Positions 1-7,493 of a DNA stretch of 64,000 nt are shown here, piece by piece. The stretch is from the NCBI RefSeq assembly GCF_017094485.1, contig NZ_CP064786.1:868001-932000 (forward strand). The letters are read 5' to 3'. Position numbers and translations under genes: made by a program. Each line of letters starts with the position of its first letter. Positions within the stretch are counted from its first letter, which is position 1. The notes under the pieces were generated by a model, which worked only from the letters and a program-made list of their open reading frames with translations, did no database searches and was not told where the DNA came from. The DNA is from Natranaeroarchaeum sulfidigenes. GTDB lineage: Archaea > Halobacteriota > Halobacteria > Halobacteriales > Natronoarchaeaceae.

Positions 1-743
1 ACGGCCACAAGTGGTGGACCACCGGCGGGAGCGAGGCCGACGTACTGATCGTGATGGCACGAACCGACCAGGACGCCCACCCGTACTCGGGCACCTCGAT
101 GTTTCTCGTCCCCACCGACGCCGAGGGCGTCGAGATCGTGCGCGATATCCCACATCTCGGCCCCGACCTCGTGGAGATCGGCCACGCCGAGGTCAAGTAT
201 CACGACGTTCGGGTCCCCGAGGAGAACCTTCTGGGCGCGGAAAACGCCGGCTTCGCCATCGCTCAGCAGCGGCTCGGCCCCGCACGGCTGACCCACTGCA
301 TGCGTTTTCTGGGGATGGCCGACCGCGCGCTCGACATCGCGACGGCTTATGCAAGCGACCGCGAGGCCTTCGGCGAACCTCTCGCCGAAAAGCAGGCGAT
401 CCGCTTTGACGTCGCCGAGCATCGGATCCAGTTACACGCCGCCCGGACCATGGTGCGCCACGCCGCAGAGCAAATCAGGCAGGGCGAGGACGCCCGGATC
501 GAGGTGGCGATGTGCAAGACGTTCGCCGCGAATGCGACCCAGCAGGCCGTCGACTCGGCACTCCAGTACTGCGGCGGCACCGGGATTAGCCGTGACCTCC
601 CGCTCGCGGACTTCTACGAGAGCGTCCGCCAGTTCCGCATCATCGACGGCGCGGACGAGGTCCACAAACGGTCGATCGCCCGCGAGGCCTTCGCCGATCC
701 ACCGATGGAGGAGCTAGAGACGATTACGCGGTTCGCAAAATAA
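1..743 (+). CDS. Acyl-CoA dehydrogenase, C-terminal part (5' truncated by window edge)
   Basis: The reading frame is open from base 3 and already in mid-protein, so only about 246 C-terminal residues are present. Acyl-CoA dehydrogenases make the first double bond in fatty acyl-CoA beta-oxidation with FAD, passing electrons to ETF. Seen: the middle beta-domain (VPEENLLG, typical of the segment before the last helical bundle), then the C-terminal helical domain with QYCGGTGISRDLPLADFY and RIIDGADEVHKRSIARE. These resemble the ACAD10/11-FadE branch, where the end reads like 'GGxGxSxDxPLA...RxxDGxDEVH'. The catalytic glutamate cannot be placed confidently from this fragment. Substrate chain length is unknown. 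Thiolase, carboxylase and mutase genes elsewhere in the window fit a lipid or propionate degradation background. Confidence 0.9.
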   Translation, partial: GHKWWTTGGSEADVLIVMARTDQDAHPYSGTSMFLVPTDAEGVEIVRDIPHLGPDLVEIGHAEVKYHDVRVPEENLLGAENAGFAIAQQRLGPARLTHCMRFLGMADRALDIATAYASDREAFGEPLAEKQAIRFDVAEHRIQLHAARTMVRHAAEQIRQGEDARIEVAMCKTFAANATQQAVDSALQYCGGTGISRDLPLADFYESVRQFRIIDGADEVHKRSIAREAFADPPMEELETITRFAK

Positions 744-807
744 CGAAGCCGGTCTGGAGTTAGTACGGTTACAGAAGGTAGTACAAGAGAGCTAGTTGAA
801 CAACGTA

Positions 808-1242
808 TCAGGGGGTTTGTGCACGGATCTCTGATTGCTCGCCACTGGCTACATACAGATAGACTGCACAGACTGCGAGCACGGCCTCGGTAGCTTTCGT
901 GATCACCGCGAGTGGATTGAGAGATCCATCCATGTAGAACGCTTCTACACCCCAGCCCTGTACCGGGAACAGTGCCAGAATCGTTACGAACGCGTAGATG
1001 GCTGCGACAATAAACAACCAGCGTCGCCAGAACCGAGTCACGTACAGTACAGCCCCTCCCATAAACCCGAGACCATTGAGAATAAACAGAACAGCAAGTA
1101 GCTGACTCATTTCGACGGCATTCGTCGATGCTACAAGATGTAGTACACCCGTGATCAGTGCCATCAGAATGGCAACATACCCGATCGGGTTGGACGGACG
1201 ATTGAAAACTGACTCTTGATTCGCTGAATGGGTTGTACCCAT
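808..1242 (-). CDS. Four-helix haloarchaeal membrane protein of unknown function
   Basis: About 144 residues with four hydrophobic segments (roughly residues 17-35, 45-65, 72-92 and 115-135) and short polar loops; no catalytic or binding motif seen. I do not recognise a function; similar small four-helix proteins are common in haloarchaea. The start is set at the ATG that opens MGTTHSANQ. In-frame starts exist upstream (ATG at 1260 and GTG at 1266), but a T-rich box near 1269-1278 sits about 27-30 bp before the chosen start, and a perfect 12-bp palindrome lies just upstream of it. Base composition is more AT-rich than its neighbours. Confidence 0.75.
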   Translation of the reverse strand: MGTTHSANQESVFNRPSNPIGYVAILMALITGVLHLVASTNAVEMSQLLAVLFILNGLGFMGGAVLYVTRFWRRWLFIVAAIYAFVTILALFPVQGWGVEAFYMDGSLNPLAVITKATEAVLAVCAVYLYVASGEQSEIRAQTP

Positions 1243-1245
1243 AGT

Positions 1246-1257
1246 CACAATATTGTG
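1246..1257. promoter_or_regulatory. Perfect 12-bp palindrome at the start of the membrane-protein gene
   Basis: The sequence CACAATATTGTG is a perfect palindrome 3 bp upstream of the chosen ATG at 1242, where a leaderless or short-leader transcript would begin. This position suits a repressor operator. It shares the octamer ATATTGTG with the 24-bp palindrome at 30959-30982. No regulator can be named. Confidence 0.35.
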
Positions 1258-1352
1258 CATAACCAATAGGAAAAACTCTTGGTTCGATCATCGAATCAAA
1301 GGGGGATCACCGGTTCGCTGATAGAGTGTTACCCATATTCTACGGCATGTAG

Positions 1353-1360
1353 TTATAAAA
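1353..1360 (+). promoter_or_regulatory. TATA-like box
   Basis: TTATAAAA, with its centre 26 bp before the ATG at 1382. This is the spacing expected for leaderless haloarchaeal transcripts. It is the strongest promoter-like element in the 1267-1596 gap. Confidence 0.45.
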
Positions 1361-1381
1361 GCCACACTCTGAGCCACAGCC

Positions 1382-1537
1382 ATGGAGAGGTGTAGTGATA
1401 CACGGTATTGCAGTGTTAATCAATTATACCTCGTTATTTATCTCACTGGCGCAGCGCCGAATGCTCGGCCTCTTCCTTGCGCCCAGTTTCTGTCGGTGCA
1501 CTATATTCCCGCCCGTAGCCCACACTACAACAAATGA
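1382..1537 (+). CDS. Candidate 51-residue small protein (weak)
   Basis: A short frame starting MERCSDTRYC and ending SPHYNK. Support comes only from position: its ATG lies 26 bp after a TTATAAAA box. It has three cysteines (positions 4, 10 and 33) and a short hydrophobic run (LYLVIYLTGA). It is not acidic like most halophile proteins, which argues against it. No family is recognised. It could equally be a non-coding transcript or chance. Confidence 0.2.
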   Translation: MERCSDTRYCSVNQLYLVIYLTGAAPNARPLPCAQFLSVHYIPARSPHYNK

Positions 1538-1596
1538 AGTATTACACTACAGTTTTCGATGTGTGGCGCTTCTTCTCGCTACAACCAGAGAGCAAC

Positions 1597-2094
1597 TCAC
1601 CCGACGATCCGCAGCAGACTCTCCATTCCGTACCACGATGCGGCGGCGATCGCGGCGGACCAGAGGACGAGACTCCCCGTCATCCAGGCAAACACTCGCT
1701 GGCGCGAGGATCCAAAGGCAAGCCCCAGCACTGCGGCAAGATGTGCGCCGGTCGTTACCGGCGCGGCCAGCGCGACGCCCGGTAGGCCGTATTTGTCCCA
1801 GATCCGACGGGCGCGACGCACCGTCTTCGAGTCCGATTCGTCAGTCGGATCGCCGTATCGTCGTCGAACGAACTCGAGGCTCCAGTCGGAGGCGACGACC
1901 ACGAGGTAGACCGTCGAGAGATTCCCCGTCGCCGCGGCGAGGCCGACGAGAAGCGGGTCGAGCCCAACTGCGACGCCAAAGGGGATGACCACGAGCACCT
2001 CGACGACCGGGATCGCCGCGAAGACGAACACCAGCAGATACGCGAGGGGGCCATCTGCGCGGTCAATCGCGTCGAGTCCGGCAATGAGATCCAT
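1597..2094 (-). CDS. Small multidrug export family membrane protein (COG2426 type)
   Basis: 165 residues. Seen: an N-terminal hydrophobic hairpin (residues about 17-60, with PVVEVLVVIPFGVAVGLDP), a polar middle (YGDPTDESDS) and a second hydrophobic block after DKYGLPGVALAAPVTTG. This layout and the 'YGxxGVxLxxPxxTGxxxAxxLG' block match the Sm_multidrug_ex family, whose transport role is assigned by similarity and poorly tested. The gene starts directly after the asparagine-synthase-like gene with no spacer, and that gene follows the PHP gene by 2 bp. The three therefore look like one minus-strand operon, although the membrane protein's link to the other two is unclear. Confidence 0.8.
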   Translation of the reverse strand: MDLIAGLDAIDRADGPLAYLLVFVFAAIPVVEVLVVIPFGVAVGLDPLLVGLAAATGNLSTVYLVVVASDWSLEFVRRRYGDPTDESDSKTVRRARRIWDKYGLPGVALAAPVTTGAHLAAVLGLAFGSSRQRVFAWMTGSLVLWSAAIAAASWYGMESLLRIVG

Positions 2095-3192
2095 CTATGC
2101 AATCCGTGAGCGAATGTACTCGCTCACGTGGTCGTCCATCCGGCGTTTGAACCCGGCCTGTCTGGCGAGCCGGTCGAGTTCACGGCCCACGAGGCTGCCG
2201 TACTGGACGGCCTTCTTTTCGCGGAAAGCGATACTGTCGGGGACGAACTGGCGGGCAGCACGTCGGAACGCGCGCTTTCGCTCGCCGCGGTCGTCGACAA
2301 GCGAGTCGGCGGGTAGTTTGAGGGCCGTCTCGACGACGCCGTCGTGGAGCAGGGGTGCGACCGGCTCGACGCCCGCCGCGCGTAGCGCGAGGACGTCCCG
2401 TTCGAGCTGGTCGGGGAGAGTGAGAATCATCTCGCGCTGTGCGCCCCGGACAGTGTCCGCATCAACCCGCGGATCCTCGGGAGCGCGCGCGACTTTCGCG
2501 TAGCCACCGAACAGTTCGTCAGCGCCCTGTCCGACCGCGAGATACTCGTAGCCGTCCGCACGAGCCTGCTCGGCGACGAGATACAGCGGGAGCGCGATCT
2601 GGACCGCCATCCCGTCCGGGCGACCGATCGCCCGCGCCACCTCGGGCACCGCACGCTCGACGTCTGCGACTGTGAACTCGACGACGTGTAGCTCGCGATC
2701 CATCGCCTCGGCCGCCGTGCTCGCTGCCTCCAGGTCGTGGCTCCCGTCGAACCCGCCGACGTACAGCGGGGCATCGAAGCCCGCAGCGACGACCGACGAA
2801 TCGACACCACCGGAGAAGGCGATTGCGACAGACTCCGCGTCGTCTGGGCGTGTCGCCGCGATGCCCTCGCTGATGGCTCCGACGAGGTCACTGATTGCCT
2901 CCCGCTCGTGCTGGTACGGTGTGGGATCGGGCAAGGACCAGACCTGTTGTGGCTCCTCGCCGTCGCGCTTGACGTGTCCCGCAGGGAGAGATACTGGCTC
3001 GTAGAGATCAGTTCGGTCGGCCGACCAGTCGGGGAGAGCCATCGACGCCCGATCCTCGACAAACAGCGGATAGCGGCCGAGTACATCGCGCACGAGCGCG
3101 CCGTCGACGGGGCCGGCAAAGCCCGCGGTTCCGGGCAGGGGATCACTGGTCTCGATCGCATGGCGGACGAGCTGGGGATCGGCACCCTGCAC
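2095..3192 (-). CDS. Asparagine-synthase-related protein lacking a normal glutaminase domain
   Basis: About 365 residues from a GTG start (MQGADPQLVRHAI). The PP-loop ATP-pyrophosphatase motif AFSGGVDSSV is at about residue 126, followed by GQGADELFGGYAK, both diagnostic of the asparagine synthetase B synthetase domain, which adenylates aspartate or a similar carboxylate. AsnB normally starts with an N-terminal Cys nucleophile and a full glutamine amidotransferase domain. Here the N-terminal 115 residues are short and have no Cys2, keeping only a stretch like the second half of that fold (VRDVLGRYPLFVEDR). It may therefore use free ammonia or another amine. I chose the GTG at 3192 because it sits 2 bp after the PHP stop; the upstream ATG at 3270 would overlap that gene by 76 bp. 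Confidence 0.8.
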   Translation of the reverse strand: MQGADPQLVRHAIETSDPLPGTAGFAGPVDGALVRDVLGRYPLFVEDRASMALPDWSADRTDLYEPVSLPAGHVKRDGEEPQQVWSLPDPTPYQHEREAISDLVGAISEGIAATRPDDAESVAIAFSGGVDSSVVAAGFDAPLYVGGFDGSHDLEAASTAAEAMDRELHVVEFTVADVERAVPEVARAIGRPDGMAVQIALPLYLVAEQARADGYEYLAVGQGADELFGGYAKVARAPEDPRVDADTVRGAQREMILTLPDQLERDVLALRAAGVEPVAPLLHDGVVETALKLPADSLVDDRGERKRAFRRAARQFVPDSIAFREKKAVQYGSLVGRELDRLARQAGFKRRMDDHVSEYIRSRIA

Positions 3193-3194
3193 CG

Positions 3195-3878
3195 TCAGAA
3201 CAGCTCCCGGAGTCGGCTCTTGACGCGCCGCTTCGCTCCGCCTGCAGCCTGTCGGAAGCTGATGCGCCACGGGGTGCGTTTTCCGGCGATTTCCGTTCGG
3301 CCTGCCGCGACGGCGTCGAGGATCGCATCAGCTGATCGGTCGTCAGCGTCGATCAATGTGATTGCCTGTCCGACCATCTCGCTGATGTGGGCGTCACTGC
3401 CCGCTGTCATCGGTTTGTCGTACTCCGTGGCGAAGGTACGGGCCTGTCGATTCCCACGCCCCGTGAGCAGGCGGGAGTTGTACACCTCGATCGCGTCAGC
3501 CGCGGCGAGCGCCTCGGGCGTGATGTTGGCCATCACGCCGCTGCGTGACTCCTGATAGGGATGCGGAACGATCGCGATCCCGCCCAGTTCGTGAATCCGG
3601 TCGAGCGTCTCGCTGAAGGAGAGGCCGGGCGGGATGGCCTCTTCGATTCCGAGTCCCAGGACGTGGCCCGCTCGGCTGGTGATCTCGATGCCCGGAATAC
3701 CAACCAGCCCGTACTCGGGCGCCTTGCGGACAGCCTCCAGACTGGCGTCTATCTCGTCGTGATCGGTGACGGCGATCGCGTCCAGCCCGACGGCCGCTCC
3801 CTGTTCGAGCAGCAGATCGACCGGGTCGCGACCGTCGTGGGACAGCTCCGAATGGGTGTGTAGCTCGACCGACAGCAC
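3195..3878 (-). CDS. PHP-domain phosphoesterase
   Basis: About 227 residues. PHP metal-site motifs are visible in order: HTHSELSHDG near the N-terminus, TDHDEI at about 45, IPGIEIT, VPHPY, and SDAHI near the C-terminus. Together they form the trinuclear metal site of the polymerase-and-histidinol-phosphatase family. Close relatives include 3',5'-nucleoside bisphosphate phosphatases and RNase AM-type exonucleases; the exact substrate cannot be read from sequence. The start is a GTG (MLSVELHTH), preferred to an upstream TTG at 3905, because PHP proteins usually begin just before the HxH motif and the T-run at 3904-3908 lies about 27 bp upstream. First gene of a three-gene operon. Confidence 0.85.
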   Translation of the reverse strand: MLSVELHTHSELSHDGRDPVDLLLEQGAAVGLDAIAVTDHDEIDASLEAVRKAPEYGLVGIPGIEITSRAGHVLGLGIEEAIPPGLSFSETLDRIHELGGIAIVPHPYQESRSGVMANITPEALAAADAIEVYNSRLLTGRGNRQARTFATEYDKPMTAGSDAHISEMVGQAITLIDADDRSADAILDAVAAGRTEIAGKRTPWRISFRQAAGGAKRRVKSRLRELF

Positions 3879-3933
3879 ACCCTGTCGTTCCGGGTGTACC
3901 GACAAAAACGCCTCGGTACGGCGTATTCAGCCG

Positions 3934-4539
3934 TCAAAAAAGTAGTACGAACGCTGGCTCGAACGTATTCCCGTAAGTGTGATTGAGAATGACGTAAGTT
4001 GCAACGCCGAGAACGAGGCTCAGTATCCACGAGGCAGCGGCGATCCGGCCGATCTGTGCGTGGCGTGTCTCGCGCAGTTCGCTCGGCGTGTGTGAGAGGC
4101 CGAGCAAGAGCGCGTACACGACGACTGGCATCGCCAGCGCCGACAGCACAATGTGAATCGCGAGCATGATGAAGTAGCCGAGCGCGACGAGGTCCGGTGC
4201 GGCGTCAGCGATGGCTTTCTGGCCGCCGCCGCCGACCTTCGGGAGATACATCACGAGGAAGACGAGGATCAGGCCAAAGGCAGAGCCCATCGCCTTCCGG
4301 TGTTTATCGACCGCTCCCTTGCGGATCCAGTACCACCCGGCGACCAGACAGATCGTCGCCAACGTGTTCACTACTGCGATGGCGTGTCCCAGCAGATCGA
4401 CGCCGGATTCGGTGATGTTCGGATACGGGAACCAGCCCTCGAAGGTCCCAGCTACCAGAAAGTACCCGATAGCAGTCAGAACCACCGTCAACTCGGTCAC
4501 CCGGCCTTTGATCGGGCGGGCAGGTGTGGCTGTTGACAT
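3934..4539 (-). CDS. DUF420 membrane protein
   Basis: 201 residues with five or six hydrophobic segments (about 18-38, 48-70, 85-105, 120-150 and 168-190). Typical DUF420 features are the KHRKAMGSAFGLILVFLVMY segment and conserved histidines in the helices (GHAIAV, LAIHIVL). The family is often encoded near haem-copper oxidase or cytochrome biogenesis genes, and the histidines suggest haem or copper handling, but no reaction is proven. The oxidase subunit I gene is 5 kb away. The gene stands alone, transcribed away from mcmA2. Confidence 0.85.
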   Translation of the reverse strand: MSTATPARPIKGRVTELTVVLTAIGYFLVAGTFEGWFPYPNITESGVDLLGHAIAVVNTLATICLVAGWYWIRKGAVDKHRKAMGSAFGLILVFLVMYLPKVGGGGQKAIADAAPDLVALGYFIMLAIHIVLSALAMPVVVYALLLGLSHTPSELRETRHAQIGRIAAASWILSLVLGVATYVILNHTYGNTFEPAFVLLF

Positions 4540-4620
4540 AGTGGGCCGTTAGGAGCCTCCCGGTATTTTCCTGTCGTTTCTTGCGAGCATTCGATCGAGG
4601 CAGTGGGATCGTGATCAAAG

Positions 4621-4627
4621 TATAAAC
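4621..4627 (+). promoter_or_regulatory. TATA-like box of the mcmA2-meaB operon
   Basis: TATAAAC centred 27 bp before the ATG at 4651, so the mRNA probably begins at or next to the start codon (leaderless). Confidence 0.6.
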
Positions 4628-4650
4628 GAATCGCTAGCAAACTATCGTGT

Positions 4651-5064
4651 ATGAGCGCCGAACAGCAACGTACCATCCGGTGTCTCGTCGCAAAGGTCGG
4701 TCTCGACGGCCACGACCGGGGTGCACACGTGATCGCCCGCGCCTTCCGTGACGCCGGATTCGAGGTGATCTACTCCGGACTCCACAAAGCGCCCGACGAG
4801 ATCGTACGGGCCGCGGTCCAGGAGGACGTCGACGTGCTCGGGATTTCGATCCTCTCGGGGGCGCACAACACGCTCGTCCCGAAGGTCGTCGAAGGCCTGA
4901 AAGAGTACGGAGCGTTTGAGGACACCCTGCTGCTCGTCGGCGGCGTGATCCCGGATGACGACAGGGCGACGCTCAAGGAGGAGGGCGTCGCCGAGGTGTT
5001 CGGCCCCGGAACGGAGCTCGAAGAGACGATCGAGTTCGTGAGAGAGAACGTGCCCGAGCGATGA
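4651..5064 (+). CDS. mcmA2: Methylmalonyl-CoA mutase, cobalamin-binding (small) subunit
   Basis: 137 residues, a free-standing B12-binding domain. The signature DGHDRG (the DxHxxG motif, whose His ligates cobalt of adenosylcobalamin) is near residue 19, followed by ISILSGAH and VGGVIPDDD, the other two stretches that hold the nucleotide tail. In archaea the mutase is split, with the TIM-barrel large subunit on a separate gene; here that is the gene at 13990-15690. The complex interconverts (R)-methylmalonyl-CoA and succinyl-CoA. The stop codon overlaps the ATG of meaB by 4 bp, so the subunit is made together with its repair chaperone. Confidence 0.95.
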   Translation: MSAEQQRTIRCLVAKVGLDGHDRGAHVIARAFRDAGFEVIYSGLHKAPDEIVRAAVQEDVDVLGISILSGAHNTLVPKVVEGLKEYGAFEDTLLLVGGVIPDDDRATLKEEGVAEVFGPGTELEETIEFVRENVPER

Positions 5065-6125
5065 GCGGTGGGGAATCAGAGCTGGCCGAGGCGCTTCTGG
5101 ACGGCGAGTATCACGCGCTCGCCAGGGCGATCACCACGATCGAGAACCGCGAGGACGGGTACAGGGATCTCGTCGCTGCCCTGTACGAACACACTGGAAA
5201 CGCCGAAGTGATCGGCATTACGGGCAGTCCCGGCTCCGGCAAGTCGACGCTCGTGGACAAACTCGCGCTCGCCTACCGCGAACGCGGCGAGCGGGTTGGC
5301 ATCGTCGCCGTCGACCCCTCCTCGCCGTACTCCGGTGGAGCGGTCCTCGGCGACCGGATCAGGATGGCCTCCTCGGTCGGCGACATGGACGTCTTCGTCC
5401 GCTCGATGAGCGCGCGCGGAAGCCTCGGCGGCCTCTCGATGGCGACCGCGGACGCCGTCACCGCCTTCGACGCCTTCGGGATGGACAGAGTGATCATCGA
5501 GACGGTCGGCGCGGGACAGAACGAGATCGACGTCGTCCGGGCGGCCGACACCGTTGCGGTGCTCGTCCCACCAGGGAGCGGTGATACTGTCCAGACGCTC
5601 AAGGCTGGGATCCTCGAAATCGCGGACGTATTCGTGGTCAACAAGGCGGATCTGGACGGTGCGGATCGAACCGTCACGGAGCTCCGGGAGATGGTCGGCC
5701 TGGGCAACGACGTGAATCCAATTCTCGATCACCGCGGGAAACACGGGTATGGCACGACGGATACCACAGACGTCGACGGGGCCAGCACGGACGGCGAGGG
5801 TGATGGCTGGACGCCGCCGATCGTCGAGACTGTCGCGACACGGGGCGACGGCGTCGACGAACTTATAGCGGAGTTCGAGGCTCACGCGAGCCACCTCGAC
5901 GAGAGCGGCCACAGGGCGGAGCGCGAACGAACGCGCTCGGCCGAGGAGCTTCGGCGTCTCCTGCGAAGCGATCTCAACGGGATGGTCGAAGCGGAGATCG
6001 AACGGCGTGGTGGGATCGAGGTGCTGGTCAACGAGACCGTCGACGGCGGGCGAGATCCATACTCGCTTGCGGACGAACTGCTCACGCCGATCGAGGAGTG
6101 TCTTGCGAACCGTCGCGACGAGTGA
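5061..6125 (+). CDS. meaB: Methylmalonyl-CoA mutase-associated GTPase MeaB
   Basis: 354 residues. G3E-family P-loop GTPase with Walker A GSPGSGKST at about residue 56, VDPSSPYSGGAVLGDR (switch region), ETVGAGQNE (G3), and VNKAD (G4) at about residue 193. MeaB gates delivery of adenosylcobalamin and protects or reactivates the mutase. Length fits the family (about 330-350). A Thr/Asp/Gly-rich insertion (TTDTTDVDGASTDGEGDG, around residues 232-250) looks like a halophilic surface loop. It overlaps mcmA2 by 4 bp and is certainly co-transcribed with it. Confidence 0.95.
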   Translation: MSGGESELAEALLDGEYHALARAITTIENREDGYRDLVAALYEHTGNAEVIGITGSPGSGKSTLVDKLALAYRERGERVGIVAVDPSSPYSGGAVLGDRIRMASSVGDMDVFVRSMSARGSLGGLSMATADAVTAFDAFGMDRVIIETVGAGQNEIDVVRAADTVAVLVPPGSGDTVQTLKAGILEIADVFVVNKADLDGADRTVTELREMVGLGNDVNPILDHRGKHGYGTTDTTDVDGASTDGEGDGWTPPIVETVATRGDGVDELIAEFEAHASHLDESGHRAERERTRSAEELRRLLRSDLNGMVEAEIERRGGIEVLVNETVDGGRDPYSLADELLTPIEECLANRRDE

Positions 6126-6144
6126 ACAGGTCATCTCGTCGATC

Positions 6145-6150
6145 TTTATA
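6145..6150 (+). promoter_or_regulatory. TATA-like box of the alpha/beta hydrolase gene
   Basis: TTTATA about 29 bp before the ATG at 6177, within the spacing for a leaderless or very short-leader transcript. Confidence 0.5.
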
Positions 6151-6176
6151 AGTTCCCAGCGGTCGAACAGGAGCCT

Positions 6177-7121
6177 ATGAAGCTCCGAACAGTACTCGCT
6201 GGAGCGGTCGGCGCGCTCGGAACTGCGGCAGTGGTAAACGCTGTACTCACTCGACGAGCCGACGAGCTACCGCCAGCGATCGAGGGCGAGCAGCAGACGT
6301 ACCGCTGGCGGGGGATGGATGTCGCCTATACGGAACGAGGGGATCCGGACGACCCCGACCTCCTCTTGCTCCACGGCGTCAGTGCGGCGGGATCGAGCCA
6401 CGAGTTCGCCGAGGTGGTCGACGAGTTTGCGAAGGATCATCACGTACTCGTCCCCGATCTGCCCGGATTTGGCAGGTCGGACCGGCCCCCGCTGATCTAC
6501 TCGCCGACGTTGTACGAGGGCTTTGTTGCAGACTTCATCAACGATAACACCGAGAATCCGACAGTCGTCGGCTCGTCGCTAACGGGAGCGTATCTCGCAG
6601 CGGCGGCAGGGAAAGAGGATACCGAGGTCGCACGACTGATCCTGATCTCGCCAACGACCGAGACGATGCCGGGCCAGCGCACCTGGCTTCGGTCGCTGTT
6701 GCGTGCACCACTCGTCGGGACGGCGATCAACAACCTCGTGACGAGCAAACCGGCGATCCGGTATTTCAGTGCCGATCACGGCTACTACGATCCGAACGAG
6801 GTCACCGAGGAACAGGTCGAGTACCAGTGGCAAAGCGCCCACCAGCCCGGCGCACGGTACGCCCCCGCCTCGTTCATCAGCGGGTATCTCGATCCCGAAC
6901 TCGACCTCGCCGAGCAACTCGGCGAGCTTGACGTCCCGACCACGCTTGTCTGGGGTCGCGAAACCGAGACGACGCCGCTCTCGGAGGGACGGGCGCTCGC
7001 TGAACAGTCGGACGCTCGGCTGGTCGTCGTCGATTACGCCCGATTGCTCCCGCACGCCGAACACCCCGAAACGTTCGCTCAACTGCTCCGCGAGGAGCTA
7101 TCGCTTCCTGAAGGCGAGTAG
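6177..7121 (+). CDS. Alpha/beta hydrolase with an N-terminal hydrophobic segment
   Basis: 314 residues. The first about 25 residues form a hydrophobic stretch (VLAGAVGALGTAAVVNAVL), probably a membrane anchor or signal. Then come the hydrolase motifs: oxyanion-hole LLHGVSAAGSS at about residue 63, DLPGFGRSD at about 95, nucleophile elbow GSSLTG near 132, and a C-terminal PHAEHPE that supplies the catalytic His. The elbow has Thr where most families have Gly (GxSxG), which occurs in some C-C hydrolase and epoxide-hydrolase-like groups. Substrate unknown. The 3' end overlaps the convergent OB-fold gene by 24 bp. Confidence 0.8.
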   Translation: MKLRTVLAGAVGALGTAAVVNAVLTRRADELPPAIEGEQQTYRWRGMDVAYTERGDPDDPDLLLLHGVSAAGSSHEFAEVVDEFAKDHHVLVPDLPGFGRSDRPPLIYSPTLYEGFVADFINDNTENPTVVGSSLTGAYLAAAAGKEDTEVARLILISPTTETMPGQRTWLRSLLRAPLVGTAINNLVTSKPAIRYFSADHGYYDPNEVTEEQVEYQWQSAHQPGARYAPASFISGYLDPELDLAEQLGELDVPTTLVWGRETETTPLSEGRALAEQSDARLVVVDYARLLPHAEHPETFAQLLREELSLPEGE

Positions 7122-7493
7122 ACGCTCGCCGGTCGTCTTGCTTTTCGCGGTCGTGACGGTAACGCGATCGCCGACGGATATCGACTCGGGATCGACGCCC
7201 GGTACCTGCCCGGTCAGTCTGACCGGCCCAAAATCGGCGATCGCGAGGATGTACGGTGCATCATCCGCAAAGGCCGGGGCTGGCACCTCGGTCTCCGTGT
7301 ACGTGTCGACTGATCCGGTATCGGGTAATGGACTCTTCCGAAGATCGTCATCGCCACACTCCGGACAGAGCCGGCGCGGTGGAAGCGAGCCGTGCCCCTC
7401 GGTGCATTCGAGGTAGTAGCCTTCCCCCTCCGCAATCGCATCGATGACGTCGTCGTATTCACGGTCGCGGGCGCTCCCGTTACCGTCGCTCAT
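7098..7493 (-). CDS. Zn-ribbon/OB-fold protein (DUF35 family), thiolase partner
   Basis: 131 residues. An N-terminal rubredoxin-like zinc ribbon begins about residue 30 (CTEGHGSLPPRRLCPECG), followed by an OB-fold barrel (TYTEVPAPAF, VRLTGQV, GDRVTV). In archaea, DUF35 proteins bind thiolases and HMG-CoA synthase and tether the acyl-CoA channel, as in the thiolase/HMGCS complex of methanogens. Its ATG overlaps the end of the thiolase gene by 4 bp, which supports a stable complex. The first cysteine of the usual two CxxC knuckles is replaced (C-EGHG), so zinc binding may be incomplete. Confidence 0.9.
   Translation of the reverse strand: MSDGNGSARDREYDDVIDAIAEGEGYYLECTEGHGSLPPRRLCPECGDDDLRKSPLPDTGSVDTYTETEVPAPAFADDAPYILAIADFGPVRLTGQVPGVDPESISVGDRVTVTTAKSKTTGERLLAFRKR

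Larger units (their letters stand above)
1267..1596. other. AT-rich intergenic stretch, possibly holding one small leaderless gene
   Basis: 330 bases without a recognised gene between two minus-strand genes. It is clearly lower in GC than its surroundings. It contains a good TATA-like box (1353-1360) and a 51-codon reading frame whose ATG is spaced for leaderless transcription, listed separately. I see no tRNA, insertion-sequence end or long repeat. Confidence 0.5.

Noticed and set aside
7098-7121. 24-bp overlap of the hydrolase and OB-fold genes as an error
   Set aside because: Both 3' ends are well supported by their families; a tail-to-tail overlap of this size is ordinary in compact archaeal genomes.
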